This document shows positions 53,681 through 64,000 of a stretch of DNA of 64,000 nucleotides, piece after piece. The notes under the pieces are model-generated. The model was not told the origin of the DNA and did not search any database. It saw only the letters and a program-made list of their open reading frames with translations. The DNA is from Saxidomus purpurata (taxonomy: Eukaryota > Mollusca > Bivalvia > Venerida > Veneridae), in contig JAFMSR010000012.1 of NCBI GenBank assembly GCA_022818135.1, positions 24,382,564-24,446,563 on the forward strand. The letters run 5' to 3'. The translations under genes and the position numbers were made by a program. Position 1 is the stretch's first letter, and each line of letters starts with the position of its first letter.

Positions 53681-55388
53681 AGATCAATCATCCTATAGGA
53701 GAGATTGCCGTGATGTTACACGGCAATTTTGATAAGATTGCTGGTGGGCAGTAACAGTTGTGTTTACAATGCTTGTATATCAGAAAGGAATTTTTTAACT
53801 TTTTTGCTATCTGAAGGATTTTTAAAATTTAAAAAGTTATGAAATGCTCTTCATATTCGTATTTTCACATTAAAATATCTCTTTTGAAAAAATACTGTTT
53901 TTAATGACACTTGATTTTTCATAACAGCTTGTTGCTGCTATCACTATTTACAAAAACAATGTAAGTTACGTGCTTGTGAATTTTTCATTTTGAATCTTAA
54001 CAAAAATTGAAAATAATGAATAAAGGGTATATTATATATTTTGTTTTAATAGATTTATGGCCGTTTAAGAACACCCCTAACAATACAAAAATGCTGCCCA
54101 CTGCATTAATATTGAGTAATACAGGGTTTTGTTTGCAAGCGCAAACACTCCTATTAGATATTGAACCACAAAGCAATAGGGATCAGCAAATCTGAATGAA
54201 GAGTGACTGAACTAAACATGGGAGACCCTGGGTCTTCCCGACAGAGACACTGCCTTATGATTAACATAGGCCATCACAAATTTCTACTTGTTTGACAGAT
54301 TTTGACAGGAACGTACATATCACGTTCATATTGATGTTATAGAATTCAGGTAAAACTATTCGATGGATGTCCATATTATGATTATCCGAAACATGGTGTG
54401 TTTGCTGCAAAGGATGCATTGAAATTTCAATGAAATAAGTGAAAACAGGGAAATTTTAGATGCATTTATTGCACTAAATACTAAAGCACTCTGTGACTGA
54501 CCACTAGTAGCAATTAACCGTATTTCAAATGCATTTAGCAGGACTTTCGCATTCACATTTTCGCCAATCTACCCGGAGTTGTCGTTCTTCTTGGTCAATA
54601 AACGGCGCACACGCCAATAGGGATGGTATATTAAAAAAAGTGTTACGGTCCACTCATAAGTTTTCGTTGTGAGTAAAGTGAGTTAGCTGTGTCTCTTGTT
54701 TGTAAAATGGTTAAAAAGAAGACAGCCGGTAAAATGAGATGGGTATCTTTTTTTATGTTTGGGAATAAAGTGACGTTGTAGTTTTATCATTTTGTTTTGC
54801 TTGGATTTTTATATTAAAATGAGAGTGTCCAAATCAGATCCGCATTAAATACTACTTGAGCTCAGGTTCAATTGTCTTATTGTAAACTATTTTTTAATAA
54901 TCAAAAATTATCATTTTTCTTTATTAAGTTAAGGTTCACAAAGTGTAGATTATTTTTTTTTCAAGCAAAACAAAAAATTCCAGAGTGGCTACAAAAACAT
55001 CGTTTGTTAATTTTATAACGTGACTAAAGGTGTCGTTTTTGCCTTGCCCTAAAAAGTGTTAGTTTCTCTCCTTTTTCTTCAATAGAAATGTTTTTGTAAT
55101 TTGTCTTTTGTGGGGGTGTTAAACTTTTTCTCGGGAGTTAAAATAAAAAGAATTTCAAAGGTTTTTTGAAAAGGCATTTTTGTGCCGGTGTGTTGAATCA
55201 ACTGTTACACAGCATTCCACCCTTTCCGTAAGGGACAGAGGTGTGACCAACTTTCTTGTTAAGCTTTTTTTTCAAATATTGCGGTAAGCCCCGTTGCATC
55301 GTTGTGAAAAGTTGGTGCTAGCTTTTAATTTGCAATTATTTATAAAGGAATTTGAAATATAACCCCACTGCTTGTTAAACTATTTATA

Positions 55389-55411
55389 TGGGGGGGGGGG
55401 GGGGGGGGGGG
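55389..55411 (+). repeat. poly-G run
   Basis: About 23 consecutive G. Could form a quadruplex or be a base-calling artefact. Confidence 0.8.
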
Positions 55412-57574
55412 TATACACTGTGTAGTTGTGTAATAAATAACTTAATCGCCCCTGGTGAACATATACATTACCTAACAAATGCGTCTCAAACATTCAATGG
55501 TAAATCGGGTTTCTTCCTAGTTCTCCCTTTGTATAGGCTTTGCTTTGGCTTTGGATTTTTAAATCATAAAAATAGAAAGAAGTTTCCTGTAAGTAATAAA
55601 TAAGACCAAAATTTGGTTACGTCGTAGGATGAAACCTTGTGGCGAAATAACTTTTAATATCATAGGTAAATCAGAATTAAAAATAGCTTCTTGCTTATAC
55701 GTTGCTTGTTTTACTGTAAAAAAAGAACCATACTCTTAAATGTTATTCCAAGAAAGATATGCGTTGTGTTTAGTTAAATTGCATTGCGTTGGCTCGCGCT
55801 AAAAACAACAATTTTTTCTTGACCTTCAAAGTGATTACACAATCTAATTACTTTGAGAAAAAAAGGCTGCACTCTTTTTGGTTCGGTGCCAATGCCATTC
55901 TAGCTCGGCTAAAAGTGTCTTCCTTTAAACATTTATGCAGTTGGACTAATTCCATTTCCCTCTTATTTTGATTGAAGTGAAATTAATGAAAGTTTGAGGT
56001 GTAACGATGTCAAGTAGCTTTTTCTTTCTTTTTCTTATTTAAGTATCTTATCTTTTATTGCCGTTTGTAAAGGTAGAAACTCTGGCACGGCTTGATCTCC
56101 GACGTCCTTTAATCCATAAAGTTTACCCCGTACAAAAACAACCCTGTGTGACGTTCGGTGAAACTGCTACTGTGTACGTTTTTCATTTTTTATACAAAAC
56201 CGGTGGCCATGAAGAATAAAAAGAATTGGTCTTTCCGTAATTTCACTTTTGATATTTGGCTTTAAAGTGCTCAAGGGACTTGAAAACTTACATCTAACGA
56301 CATACATTCCACGGGTATTTCTTTCAGGATCATAGTTTTCTTTAGTTTGAATCGTAGTATTAATTCATTAAGCAACCTCATACATGTTATAGAGTTTATT
56401 CTATTTCTTTAGTTTAAACAGATTGCAATAGTAGTAGTTAGTCAACAGTAAAACCTTTTTCTGGCCCGGTTCTGAAAACTGCTTTTCAGGCATCTTCACT
56501 TGCACCTGGAAACATATCATGTATCTTTCTTAAAGGGGTTTAAACCGAAACATGCTTTTCAGCTGTAGTCTCGAAGTGATGGACAAACATTTTTTTCTGA
56601 TCTATTATAACATGTAATATGCAAATATGTGTACATTTACTATGCTTTTTTTTGTCTACAACCGTGGCTGAACTATAACATACTCTTGTTTGAATGAATG
56701 ATAAAAGTAGCTGTTTAAATCAAATCGAGAATGGCTTTTTTTCCGCTGTTCCCGGTTCGTGTTTTTCCTTTCTAGTTCCGTATCTTTGTTTCGATTCTTG
56801 AAAATCTAATCTGACAGCGTTGAATATGTGTTGATATTTGAAAAGCTGTGTACATGTGAACCGTGACTCCTGCTAATGTCATGTAGGATGTTTCTTATGT
56901 TAATCTATAAAACTGAACTGCTGATCCGAAATCGGGCTGACTGTTCATCTTTTGTTAGCAAGAGTGTTCCAGTCAAATAGACAAAACAAACATAACAAAA
57001 AGCACAACTGTCAGCCTTTTTTGTACCCAAATTATTTAATTGTTAATAAAAAATAAGTTGAATGTATCCTTTTTGGGGTCCCCTTTTTTTAACCTGGATG
57101 TCAGAAATGGCTGATCGTCATTTTGAATTACATACAAATTCACCGCAAAACAAAGTAACAGACACAAAGCTGAACATTCAGCTTTTTTTGTGCTCAAAAT
57201 AAAAATTTATAAAGAAAAAGAATGGTGGATCCGTACACCCCTTTTTTCCCCTATAACTTATTGGATCCGGATCCGGATCCGCCGTTTACACCTGGCCGTT
57301 CTTGGTCGTTCTTGCTAGGGATGTATATTAAAATGAAGCAGTAAGTTTAGAGCTGATATGTGCTATAGCTTTAACTTGTATTTAAATAAAAGATAGTTTT
57401 AATTGAATGTTTTGAAATGACATATTTTTGTTTTACAGAGAAATTATTTCCACAAAATCTTGATTCTGCAACTAACTACTCCCAAAACGGTGCCTCCATA
57501 AGATAATCCCATTAGAATCGACCGTCCACGTTATTTCGGTTATTTAGCTGTTTGACATTTTGTATCGTTTAATT

Positions 57575-57628
57575 ATGGCAGGGGGTGAATCTAAATCAAG
57601 TTTATCCAATAATGTTCTTCAAATGAAG
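57575..57628 (+). CDS. MPHOSPH6: MPHOSPH6 exon 1
   Basis: 18 codons from the ATG: MAGGESKSSLSNNVLQMK, then donor GTGAGT. A good acceptor (TTTTGTTTTACAG, ending 57438) lies upstream, so a 5'UTR intron is possible. Confidence 0.95.
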
Positions 57629-58053
57629 GTGAGTACTCAGTTATACGCTGACTGATTGTGAGACCATGTAACATGTCGGTGTCTCTTCCTTCTTCACTGT
57701 TAACAGGCTGGTAACATTGCCCGATCGGGCTTAGAGGCCCAAGCAAGCTGTTATTGCCCGATCGGGCTAAAATTTATGAAAAGAAACCAAGACTTATAGA
57801 AATATTACAATAAATATTTAATCTAATGCTGTAAAAGTCCTACATTTCCTCAGCTGGTGTTCCCTTTTAAACACCTACTTTTTTTCCAAATAAGCCTTAT
57901 ACTTTTTTTGCTCAAAAGGCTTTGTTTATTTTACATCAAAAGTACATGCAAAGTGAATGTTAAAATGCTAAAATTCTGTCGCAAAAAATGGTAGATTATA
58001 GGCGGGTGGTATTGACTCCTAAATTTTTAAAAAAAAAAAAAAAAAACAAAAAT

Positions 58054-58088
<35 letters not shown>

Positions 58089-61000
58089 GGGGGGGGTGGG
58101 GCCCCCCAAAAAAATTTTATAATTTTTTTCCCGTTGAGTACAATTATTTGGACTAACACCTAACATAATTTGATAATACAAGGAACACATTATAGAACTT
58201 TAGAAATTGTCTTTGAAATACTTTTCAAAATATTTACAAAAACTAATTTCTATTGATAAAATGAAGCCTGATCGAGCAATTAAAGCTTGATTGGGCTCCT
58301 AAGCTCAATCAGTCAATAATACCAACCTGCATAAGTTCATTTGGCAGGGTCACAACCTCCTGGCCGTCATTTTTGCATCAGAGTACAACCATTTCCATAC
58401 ATAGATGACAATAATTACTAAAAATAAAAAAAAGATGGTGCGTGAGGGGCAAAACATTTTGTGTTTCAGAGGGGGGGGGGGGGGAATGCTTATGGTTGGG
58501 GCCAATAAGACGTAGTGTCCGGCCTGGATGAATATGTAATAAAAATTGCGCAGACCTTGATAGGTTCTTTTTTTTTGAAAGTTATATAAAATATAATAAA
58601 AAAAAACACTTTGGTTGAAGGCTCCGCGTACCTGCTTATTCGGTAAACGTGCCTGGATGGTCACATTATAACGCAGTTGGTTAGCAAGGCCTACCAGAGG
58701 TGAAATCAAAAGTTACTCAAAAAATCATGGCCAGGGGTCTCAACTAAGGGGACTTGGCACACCGTAAAATAATGAATAAAAAAAAGATAGATAGTCATGA
58801 TAACACTTTTTAACTGTTTACTAACCTCTTATTCGTTAAGATACATTATCTTTTTTGCACTATCACACTACCAATAGTAGCTGGGAAGGCCTGGCAGCCC
58901 CCTTTTTTAAAACCCCTCACACATGGCCATAATAGTTCATTATTGACTATTAGAAGAAGAACACACACAGGGGCCAGTATTAAACTCTATTTGCAGAAAA
59001 ATTATCCATTTCTGATAGAGTGTAATGAAAGGGCACTGCCAAACTGCTATGTGGAACATGTTTTGTTTGGAGATTATTTTCCCTACAGTGGGGGGGGTTA
59101 CAATATAGGATGGGTGGAAAAAAGTTGGTTTAAGGTGAGTGAAGGGCCCTTTCCTGCTATAGTGTAATAGAAAGGGCACTGCCAAACTGCCATGTGGGAT
59201 GTTTTGTTTGAGAGATTATATATTCACCTACAGAGGTGTTTATACAATATAGGATTTGGGATGGAATTTTAAAACAAAATGTTGGATTTTAAGATCAAAG
59301 TAATATGCCCTTCTGCATAGTAATAGGGCCGCCCTGATGGAGCGTTTTGAGAGATTATTTATTCACCTACAGAATGGTGTATACAATATAGGGATTTGGA
59401 TGGAATTAAATTGGATTTTATGAAAGTAAATATTCCACAGTGCCCCCCTGATGAAAGGGCGCCAACTGCGATGGGGGGTGTTTTTTTTTGGGGGATATTT
59501 TCCCTACAGATGGTGAATTAGGTTGGGTGGTTAAAAAAATGGGATTTAGATCAAAGAAATATTGACGTGCCCTTTCACTACACTAAAGCATATATAGATA
59601 AGTTTCTGTAAAAAGAGTTTGATACCGGCCCCTGTGAAATCAGCCCTATTGTAGACAAGGGGTGGAACTGCACCCATGACAATGCAGTTCAGTCTATTTT
59701 TTACAACATGAAAAGGCTGGTTCAAATAAAAAAAGCTTCTTCCGACCTACATAATTAGATCTTTTTCATACACATGAGCTAGAAATGCTTTCAAATGGCC
59801 AGGATTTACTTGTGTATTCATGTAGTAGAATCTTTTGACAGCATTTTTGTACTTTTTTTTTTTTGTAACATGCCTTTTCATGTGAAAAATTGTCTGGAAC
59901 CTCAGACTAAAGAATGACATGGGGGTTCAGTTCTATAATAGGGGTGTTATTGTGATTGTTCCACTTATTTTTTTCAATATTTTATGACCTAGAACCTTAA
60001 GGCCCAACCAGAGGGAGTGTCCGGCAAATTGTGTAGTATTTTGTCTTGTATCTGGTTTCCTCCAATCTACACACTCATCAGTTGAATGATTAGTTAAAAT
60101 GGACAGTGTGGAACATTACTATTCTTCTTCATTTTAAACGTTTTTTATTCATTCCCATGTATAATGTGTAAATATAAATGAAATGTTTAACTCAGAAAAG
60201 ACAATTCTTTTGCATGCAACTTATACAAGAATAAGGAAAATTCCACCAAAAAAAAAAATTGCCCTCTGGAAACATAGTTGCTTGTATGGGTTAAACCGTA
60301 TCAGGCATAAGAAACCTACAACACAATTTCACTTTTGCTCTTTGGATGGCACCATCCTACCTTTTCAGGCCTTTCCTTTCGCCCTTTTATTCACGTCTAA
60401 TCTTCCATCTATAATGAAGTGCCACGGAAGTATAATCTCTTGCTGTAAACAGATCATCAGACACAACTACTTTGACCAAGGCTAGCACTGGCCTTTGTTT
60501 TTTTTTTGAGCCACATAGTGCAGCTGCTGTTCATGTACCGCTTTAAAGACTTTCTATACCGCGTGAGTGTAGCCAATTCAATATTTTGAGCCAATTTTAC
60601 CTTTTGGAGCCAATTTTGGCATTGGCTACTGCTTAACGTCTCACATCAGTGGTGCTTTTAAGTAAGGAGTGGGGAAAGTGTCTACACCAATTTAAGTGGA
60701 GACAGTCTTGTAAACTGCTCATTACAAATGTACATCCTACCCATTTCTGCCTTTTTGAGCATGGTAGATGATGATCAGCCTGCACATTGTTATAGTGTGA
60801 ACATAAACTACACTGTTCACTATACAGCGAATTACTATCTAGATCACTGGTCATATTTTGATCCATCAAGAAAATAGTATTGCTGAATTTTTACGGTAGA
60901 ATGCCATCTCCCAATGGTCATGATTGTTTCTCTTCAGCAAGGAGCAATAGGGTTCACAGGTACCGTTATGGACAACCAATGGAACTGTCCAAATTAAAAG

Positions 61001-63521
61001 ATAACTACTGTCCCAGGATGGGCAAGTCCATTTTAGAAATTTAGCAGTGTTTGGTTTATGGTTTCACTCTCAGATTTAGTTGCTACATTGTATGTGATTT
61101 TCTCTTGCAGTTTATGAAACGAAGTGCACTGAGGATAGAGAAAGAAAAGAGTGAAGAAGAAAGAAAACATGACATAGATGATGAGCACTGGGTTCTTGAT
61201 TTACCACCTATAGCACAGAAAGAGTAAGTCCAATAAGATTACTTGAACCTACCATACTGAATTCCCAAAATGAAGTTTGGATGATTCAGTTAGTTGTTCT
61301 GAGGAATGATACAAATTTACTAACCTGAATAGCAGACAGTGTTGATCATGATCTGCACTGGTCACAAAAGTAGAATTACTTGCCAACAGCAGAGTCAAGG
61401 TTTAATTTAAACCAGTTCAGTGTATATTGGTTATAAACAGTAAATTCTAACATCTATTTTCTTATCTTAGTGGTTGCCCTACAGAGTTATGACTGGTACT
61501 TGTGTCCATAAAGGGATTGTTGAAGTCCAGTGTATTCCAATGATCTACCTCTATGTTGTTGTAACTCCCTTACTAGTTTACATTAAATTCCAGTAGCTCC
61601 TGTGTAACTCCTGATTAGGCTCATGCCAGTTTTCAAATAAAGATAAAAAAGATTTCCAAGTATTATTTTGAAATTGTAAGGCATGATTTTAAGATTTTAA
61701 TTTGCATAATTTGAAAAGTTTCATTTTTACTTGTACAGAAGATTATCTTTTGCAGAAGTAAATACATTCTTGAACCAAGTCATCAAGTATGTGAAAGTCT
61801 TGTGTATGGAAGAATGTCGTTTAACGGTTTTAACCCAGAGGTTGAGGTGAGCATATTTTCTTTGTTCAGTTTTAACTATTTTATTTCACATTGAATTGTT
61901 GATTCAAGTTCTTCCAAATTATATTATATACTCGGTACTCTCAATGTTCCCTGGAGTTTTGACCAGTCCTCATGCTGAAAGAAAGGATTACAGAGGTCTC
62001 TGCCAATTCCGCCCACAGGATTTGAACCCACAACCTGCGGGCTAGGAGTTTAACACACTAATCCTACTAAACAGAGGCTCCCCTATTTTCTTTGTAGTAA
62101 TAACTTAGAATCAGCAGTGCTTTGCAAATAAACTTTGTTCTTTAGGTTTGTATTTCTTGTAAAGAGATGGGAAAGAATTGTCATAACTTTTCGACACTAC
62201 TATATGCCTGTGTTATTCTCGACTTCAATACAAAATGTCATGATTTGTGTACTGATAAAATAATTCATTCAGTCATCGGGTATTTTTCAGCTTTTATTGT
62301 TGAACTGTATACAACTTTAGTTTGAATTAGTACAAAGTCAAAGAAGAAAAAGAAAAGATAATGAGTGTCCTTGGGTGATTTTAAAGTTTTGAATTTAATT
62401 TCCAAGGACTTTACATATCAAAACAATAGAGGTATATTTTATATTAACTTAAACTCACGAAGAAGCCTACGAAAATAACCGAGTTTACCCTTTATTCCAA
62501 ATGAAGAAATGAGAGGCAGCCGATAGTCTGCTTGGTTAAACGAAAAGCAGGACATCAAGCTTAAGCTGAGAATAGTGTTTCTCAGGCTGTCTGTGGATAG
62601 GTAAGTGACCAAGGGGGGGGTTTGAAAAAAATTAGGGGGGATCAGGATGTTTGGATGTGCACACCTGATCTGAATCTATACTGGTTGCAAGAGACCTAAG
62701 GTTGAACATTGGGTCTCAAACTTTCAGTGTTGTATTGTAGAAACTTATGGCACAGAACAACCAAAGACTTCGTTTAGAGGAGGCAGAAAGGAGAGAAAAT
62801 GAAACCAGTGTAGGTGATGAAGAAATGGCTGAAAGGTTAGATATTTCTTTAATTATAACATATAGTTCCTAGTTTTGGAGTTTACTGTTTACAGCTTAGA
62901 ACTTTCCTGATCAGAATTCCTTCTTGGCTGTAAGCATAGTTCTTGAGACTTGCTATGCAGCTGTCGGTTTTTTACCTGTTCTGTTTTGCAGGTTCAAGAA
63001 CCTTAGTGAAACTTTATCCAAAAAGTTTTTCACCTGTTCTATTTTAAAACAATAGCCAAAAGTTTTTTTACCTGTTATTTTTTGCAGATTTAAGAACCTT
63101 AGTGAAACAATTTGAAAGTTTTTCACATGTTCTATTTTGCAGAATCAGGAACCTTAGTGAAACATTTTTCAAAAAGTTTTACACCTGTTCTCTTTTGATA
63201 CAATAGCCAAAAGTTTTTCACATGTTCTATTTTGCAGAATCAGGAACCTTAGTGAAACTTTATCCAAAAAGTTTTACACCTGTTCTATTTTGAAACAATA
63301 GCCTAAAGGTTTTTCACCGGTTCTATATTGCCGATTCAAGAATCTTATTTAAACAATATCTAAAGTTTTCATATATTCTATTTTGCAGATTCAAGAACCT
63401 TACTGAAACAATATCGAAAAAGTTTTTCACCAAACGACAAAGACCGTCTGAATCGGACAGTAAGCCTCACAGTTCTAGCAAGAAAGTGAAAAAACAGTTC
63501 ATCAAACCAGCAGATGATTGA
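57575..63521 (+). CDS. MPHOSPH6: MPHOSPH6, M-phase phosphoprotein 6 (RNA exosome cofactor), complete, 5 exons
   Basis: Whole gene span; exons are listed separately. The spliced frame is 486 bases including TGA, giving 161 residues against about 160 in human. Family hallmarks are present in order: basic N-terminus with NVLQMKFMKRS (13-23), EEHW.LDLP-like DEHWVLDLP, the signature YGRMSFNGFNPEVE (73-86), GDEEMAERFKNL, and a Lys-rich tail (KKVKKQFIKPADD) that should serve as nuclear localisation signal. The family binds the nuclear RNA exosome with MTR4 and aids 3' maturation of 5.8S rRNA; it is phosphorylated in mitosis. All four introns have GT-AG ends and consistent phases. The start context is AATTATGG. 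The gene is head to head with TDRD12 about 4.3 kb away; no functional link is known to me. Confidence 0.97.
57703..58329. mobile_element. foldback element with GCCCGATCGGGC palindromes
   Basis: About 70 bp arms: CAGGCTGGTAACATTGCCCG... on the left and the reverse complement of ...CAATAATACCAACCTG on the right, with matching CCCAAGCAAGCT/AGCTTGATTGGG blocks. The 12-bp palindrome GCCCGATCGGGC occurs twice on the left; the right copies are mutated. The centre is a poly-A/poly-T tract. It lies in MPHOSPH6 intron 1. Confidence 0.78.
58966..59637. mobile_element. 670-bp inverted-repeat element (CACAGGGGCC ends, hAT-like)
   Basis: Left CACAGGGGCCAGTATTAAAC TCTATTTGCAGAAA mirrors right TTTCTGTAAAAAGAG TTTGATACCGGCCCCTGTG. 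CAGGGGCC is a common hAT end. No matching 8 bp flanks seen. Inside, GAAAGGGCACTGCCAAACTG and TTATTCACCTACAG units repeat about 100-180 bp apart. Confidence 0.78.
61111..61223 (+). CDS. MPHOSPH6: MPHOSPH6 exon 2
   Basis: FMKRSALRIEKEKSEEERKH and DIDDEHWVLDLPPIAQK. Acceptor TCTCTTGCAG, donor GTAAGT; two bases carried over. Confidence 0.97.
61756..61846 (+). CDS. MPHOSPH6: MPHOSPH6 exon 3 (signature motif)
   Basis: SKYILEPSHQVCESL then VYGRMSFNGFNPEVE, the most conserved motif of the family. Acceptor TTTTGCAG, donor GTGAGC, ends in phase 0. Confidence 0.97.
61998..62072 (-). mobile_element. tRNA-like SINE fragment
   Basis: Minus strand GTGTTAAACTCCTAGCCCG and GGGTTCAAATCCTGTGGG (box B); no cloverleaf visible. 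Confidence 0.5.
62741..62835 (+). CDS. MPHOSPH6: MPHOSPH6 exon 4
   Basis: KLMAQNNQRLRLEEAERREN then ETSVGDEEMAE. Acceptor TATTGTAG, donor GTTAGA; two bases carried over. Confidence 0.95.
62984..63388 (+). repeat. MPHOSPH6: tandem duplications of the exon 5 splice acceptor and exon start
   Basis: TTTTGCAG followed by a TTCAAGAACCTTAGTGAAAC-like stretch appears with AG at 62992, 63087, 63142 and 63237, and a fifth copy at about 63332 in which the AG is changed to CC. Spacings alternate between about 95 and 55 bp. The true exon follows at 63389. Confidence 0.93.
63389..63521 (+). CDS. MPHOSPH6: MPHOSPH6 exon 5 (stop codon)
   Basis: FKNLTETISKKFFTKRQRPS and KKVKKQFIKPADD, stop TGA at 63519-63521. 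Acceptor TTTTGCAG at 63381-63388. Five tandem copies of this acceptor and exon start lie upstream in the intron, but only this copy reads on into the family's C-terminus without an early stop. Confidence 0.96.
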
Positions 63522-64000
63522 ACCAGTCTCTGGTTAAGTAGATGATGTACTTGAAGGTGACCAAAGTTACAGAGGAAGTACCGAAATTCAGAGATGGTGT
63601 ACATCGTACAGTAAAGCATATATTTCCCTCAGAGATACAGAAACTCTGAAAGTTAGCAGACGAAAGTCTTATGGACTGTTAAAAGAGTCACATCATAAGC
63701 AATACTTGTATCTAGATACATGACAAAATATCAGTAGACATCTTTACACATAAGATTTCAGGGACTCTTTAAGTCTTCTTTAGATTTTGACAAGATTGCT
63801 ATATGCATGTAAGCTATTCATGGGTTTGCAGGTATTTTAGCTATACATATACTAAGGTACCTTTACTGTTTTCAACAACAAATCTTTGTAAACATTGCCA
63901 CTTTATCTTTGTACACCTATAAGTGCACTGTATGAATATCCCCACACTTCACAACCATACTGCTGACATTGATTTCAAGAATAATGAGTAAAGAATGAAA
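63522..64000 (+). other. MPHOSPH6: MPHOSPH6 3' untranslated region
   Basis: Non-coding sequence after the stop codon with no AATAAA up to the window end, so the polyadenylation site is probably beyond 64000 or uses a variant signal. Confidence 0.6.

Larger units (their letters stand above)
53305..57574. other. head-to-head intergenic region and 5' flanks
   Basis: About 4.3 kb between the start codons of TDRD12 (minus) and MPHOSPH6 (plus). It should hold both promoters and any 5'UTR exons, none of which I could place. Contents: a tandem repeat at 53465-53680, two similar direct repeats near 54.6 and 57.3 kb, a poly-G run at 55390-55411, and otherwise AT-rich sequence without a convincing gene. 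Confidence 0.6.

Noticed and set aside
54708..54780. Plus-strand start MVKKKTAGKMRW at 54708, possible first exon of another gene
   Set aside because: Only about 20 codons before a stop, no recognised family and no clear partner exon downstream.
1..64000. CRISPR array, prokaryotic operon or integrated virus
   Set aside because: The tandem arrays have no spacer structure, the genes have spliceosomal introns, and no viral genes were recognised; the only reverse transcriptase fragment is of LINE type.

Overview
The window is animal nuclear DNA: AT-rich, with short exons, GT-AG introns, and introns packed with tandem-array mobile elements. The repeat types (arrays of about 155-190 bp units between short conserved ends, tRNA-derived SINEs, many small terminal-inverted-repeat elements) and the diverged protein sequences suggest a marine bivalve mollusc, probably a clam. 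No species can be named from the sequence alone.

Two protein-coding genes are supported, arranged head to head. On the minus strand a TDRD12 orthologue (Tudor-domain putative RNA helicase of the piRNA pathway) runs from about 53.3 kb down past the left edge. I assembled 39 coding exons, checking each junction for splice sites and reading phase. The first 35 join without a phase conflict into 1,798 codons: Tudor 1, a Ser-rich linker with GRG motifs, a DEAD-like helicase core, a CCCH zinc finger, Tudor 2, then a third, fully canonical Tudor domain. A last group of four exons (3939 down to 1110) encodes alpha-helical, armadillo-like sequence and runs towards or past position 1. At least one short exon linking the two groups, between 5120 and 3939, was not resolved.

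On the plus strand, MPHOSPH6 (M-phase phosphoprotein 6, an RNA-exosome cofactor) is complete in five exons from 57575 to 63521 and encodes 161 residues, close to the human length.

The rest is intron and intergenic repeat. From left to right: two minisatellites (0.2-1.8 kb); three back-to-back array elements (6.5-10.9 kb); small inverted-repeat elements and a tandem duplication (13.9-17.8 kb); further arrays (19.0-23.0 kb); a 3.3 kb element with long inverted ends and nested insertions (23.6-26.9 kb); more arrays (31.5-35.9 and 38.3-43.8 kb); an 897 bp hAT-like element with a perfect 8 bp target duplication (44.7-45.6 kb); a minus-strand LINE remnant in TDRD12 intron 1 (51.9-52.9 kb); and two inverted-repeat elements in MPHOSPH6 intron 1 (57.7-59.6 kb).

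The most interesting points are the extra Tudor 3 plus helical tail in TDRD12, GRG motifs in the same protein, tandem copies of splice sites in both genes, and a filled-site/empty-site pair that defines the ends of one array-bearing mobile element.
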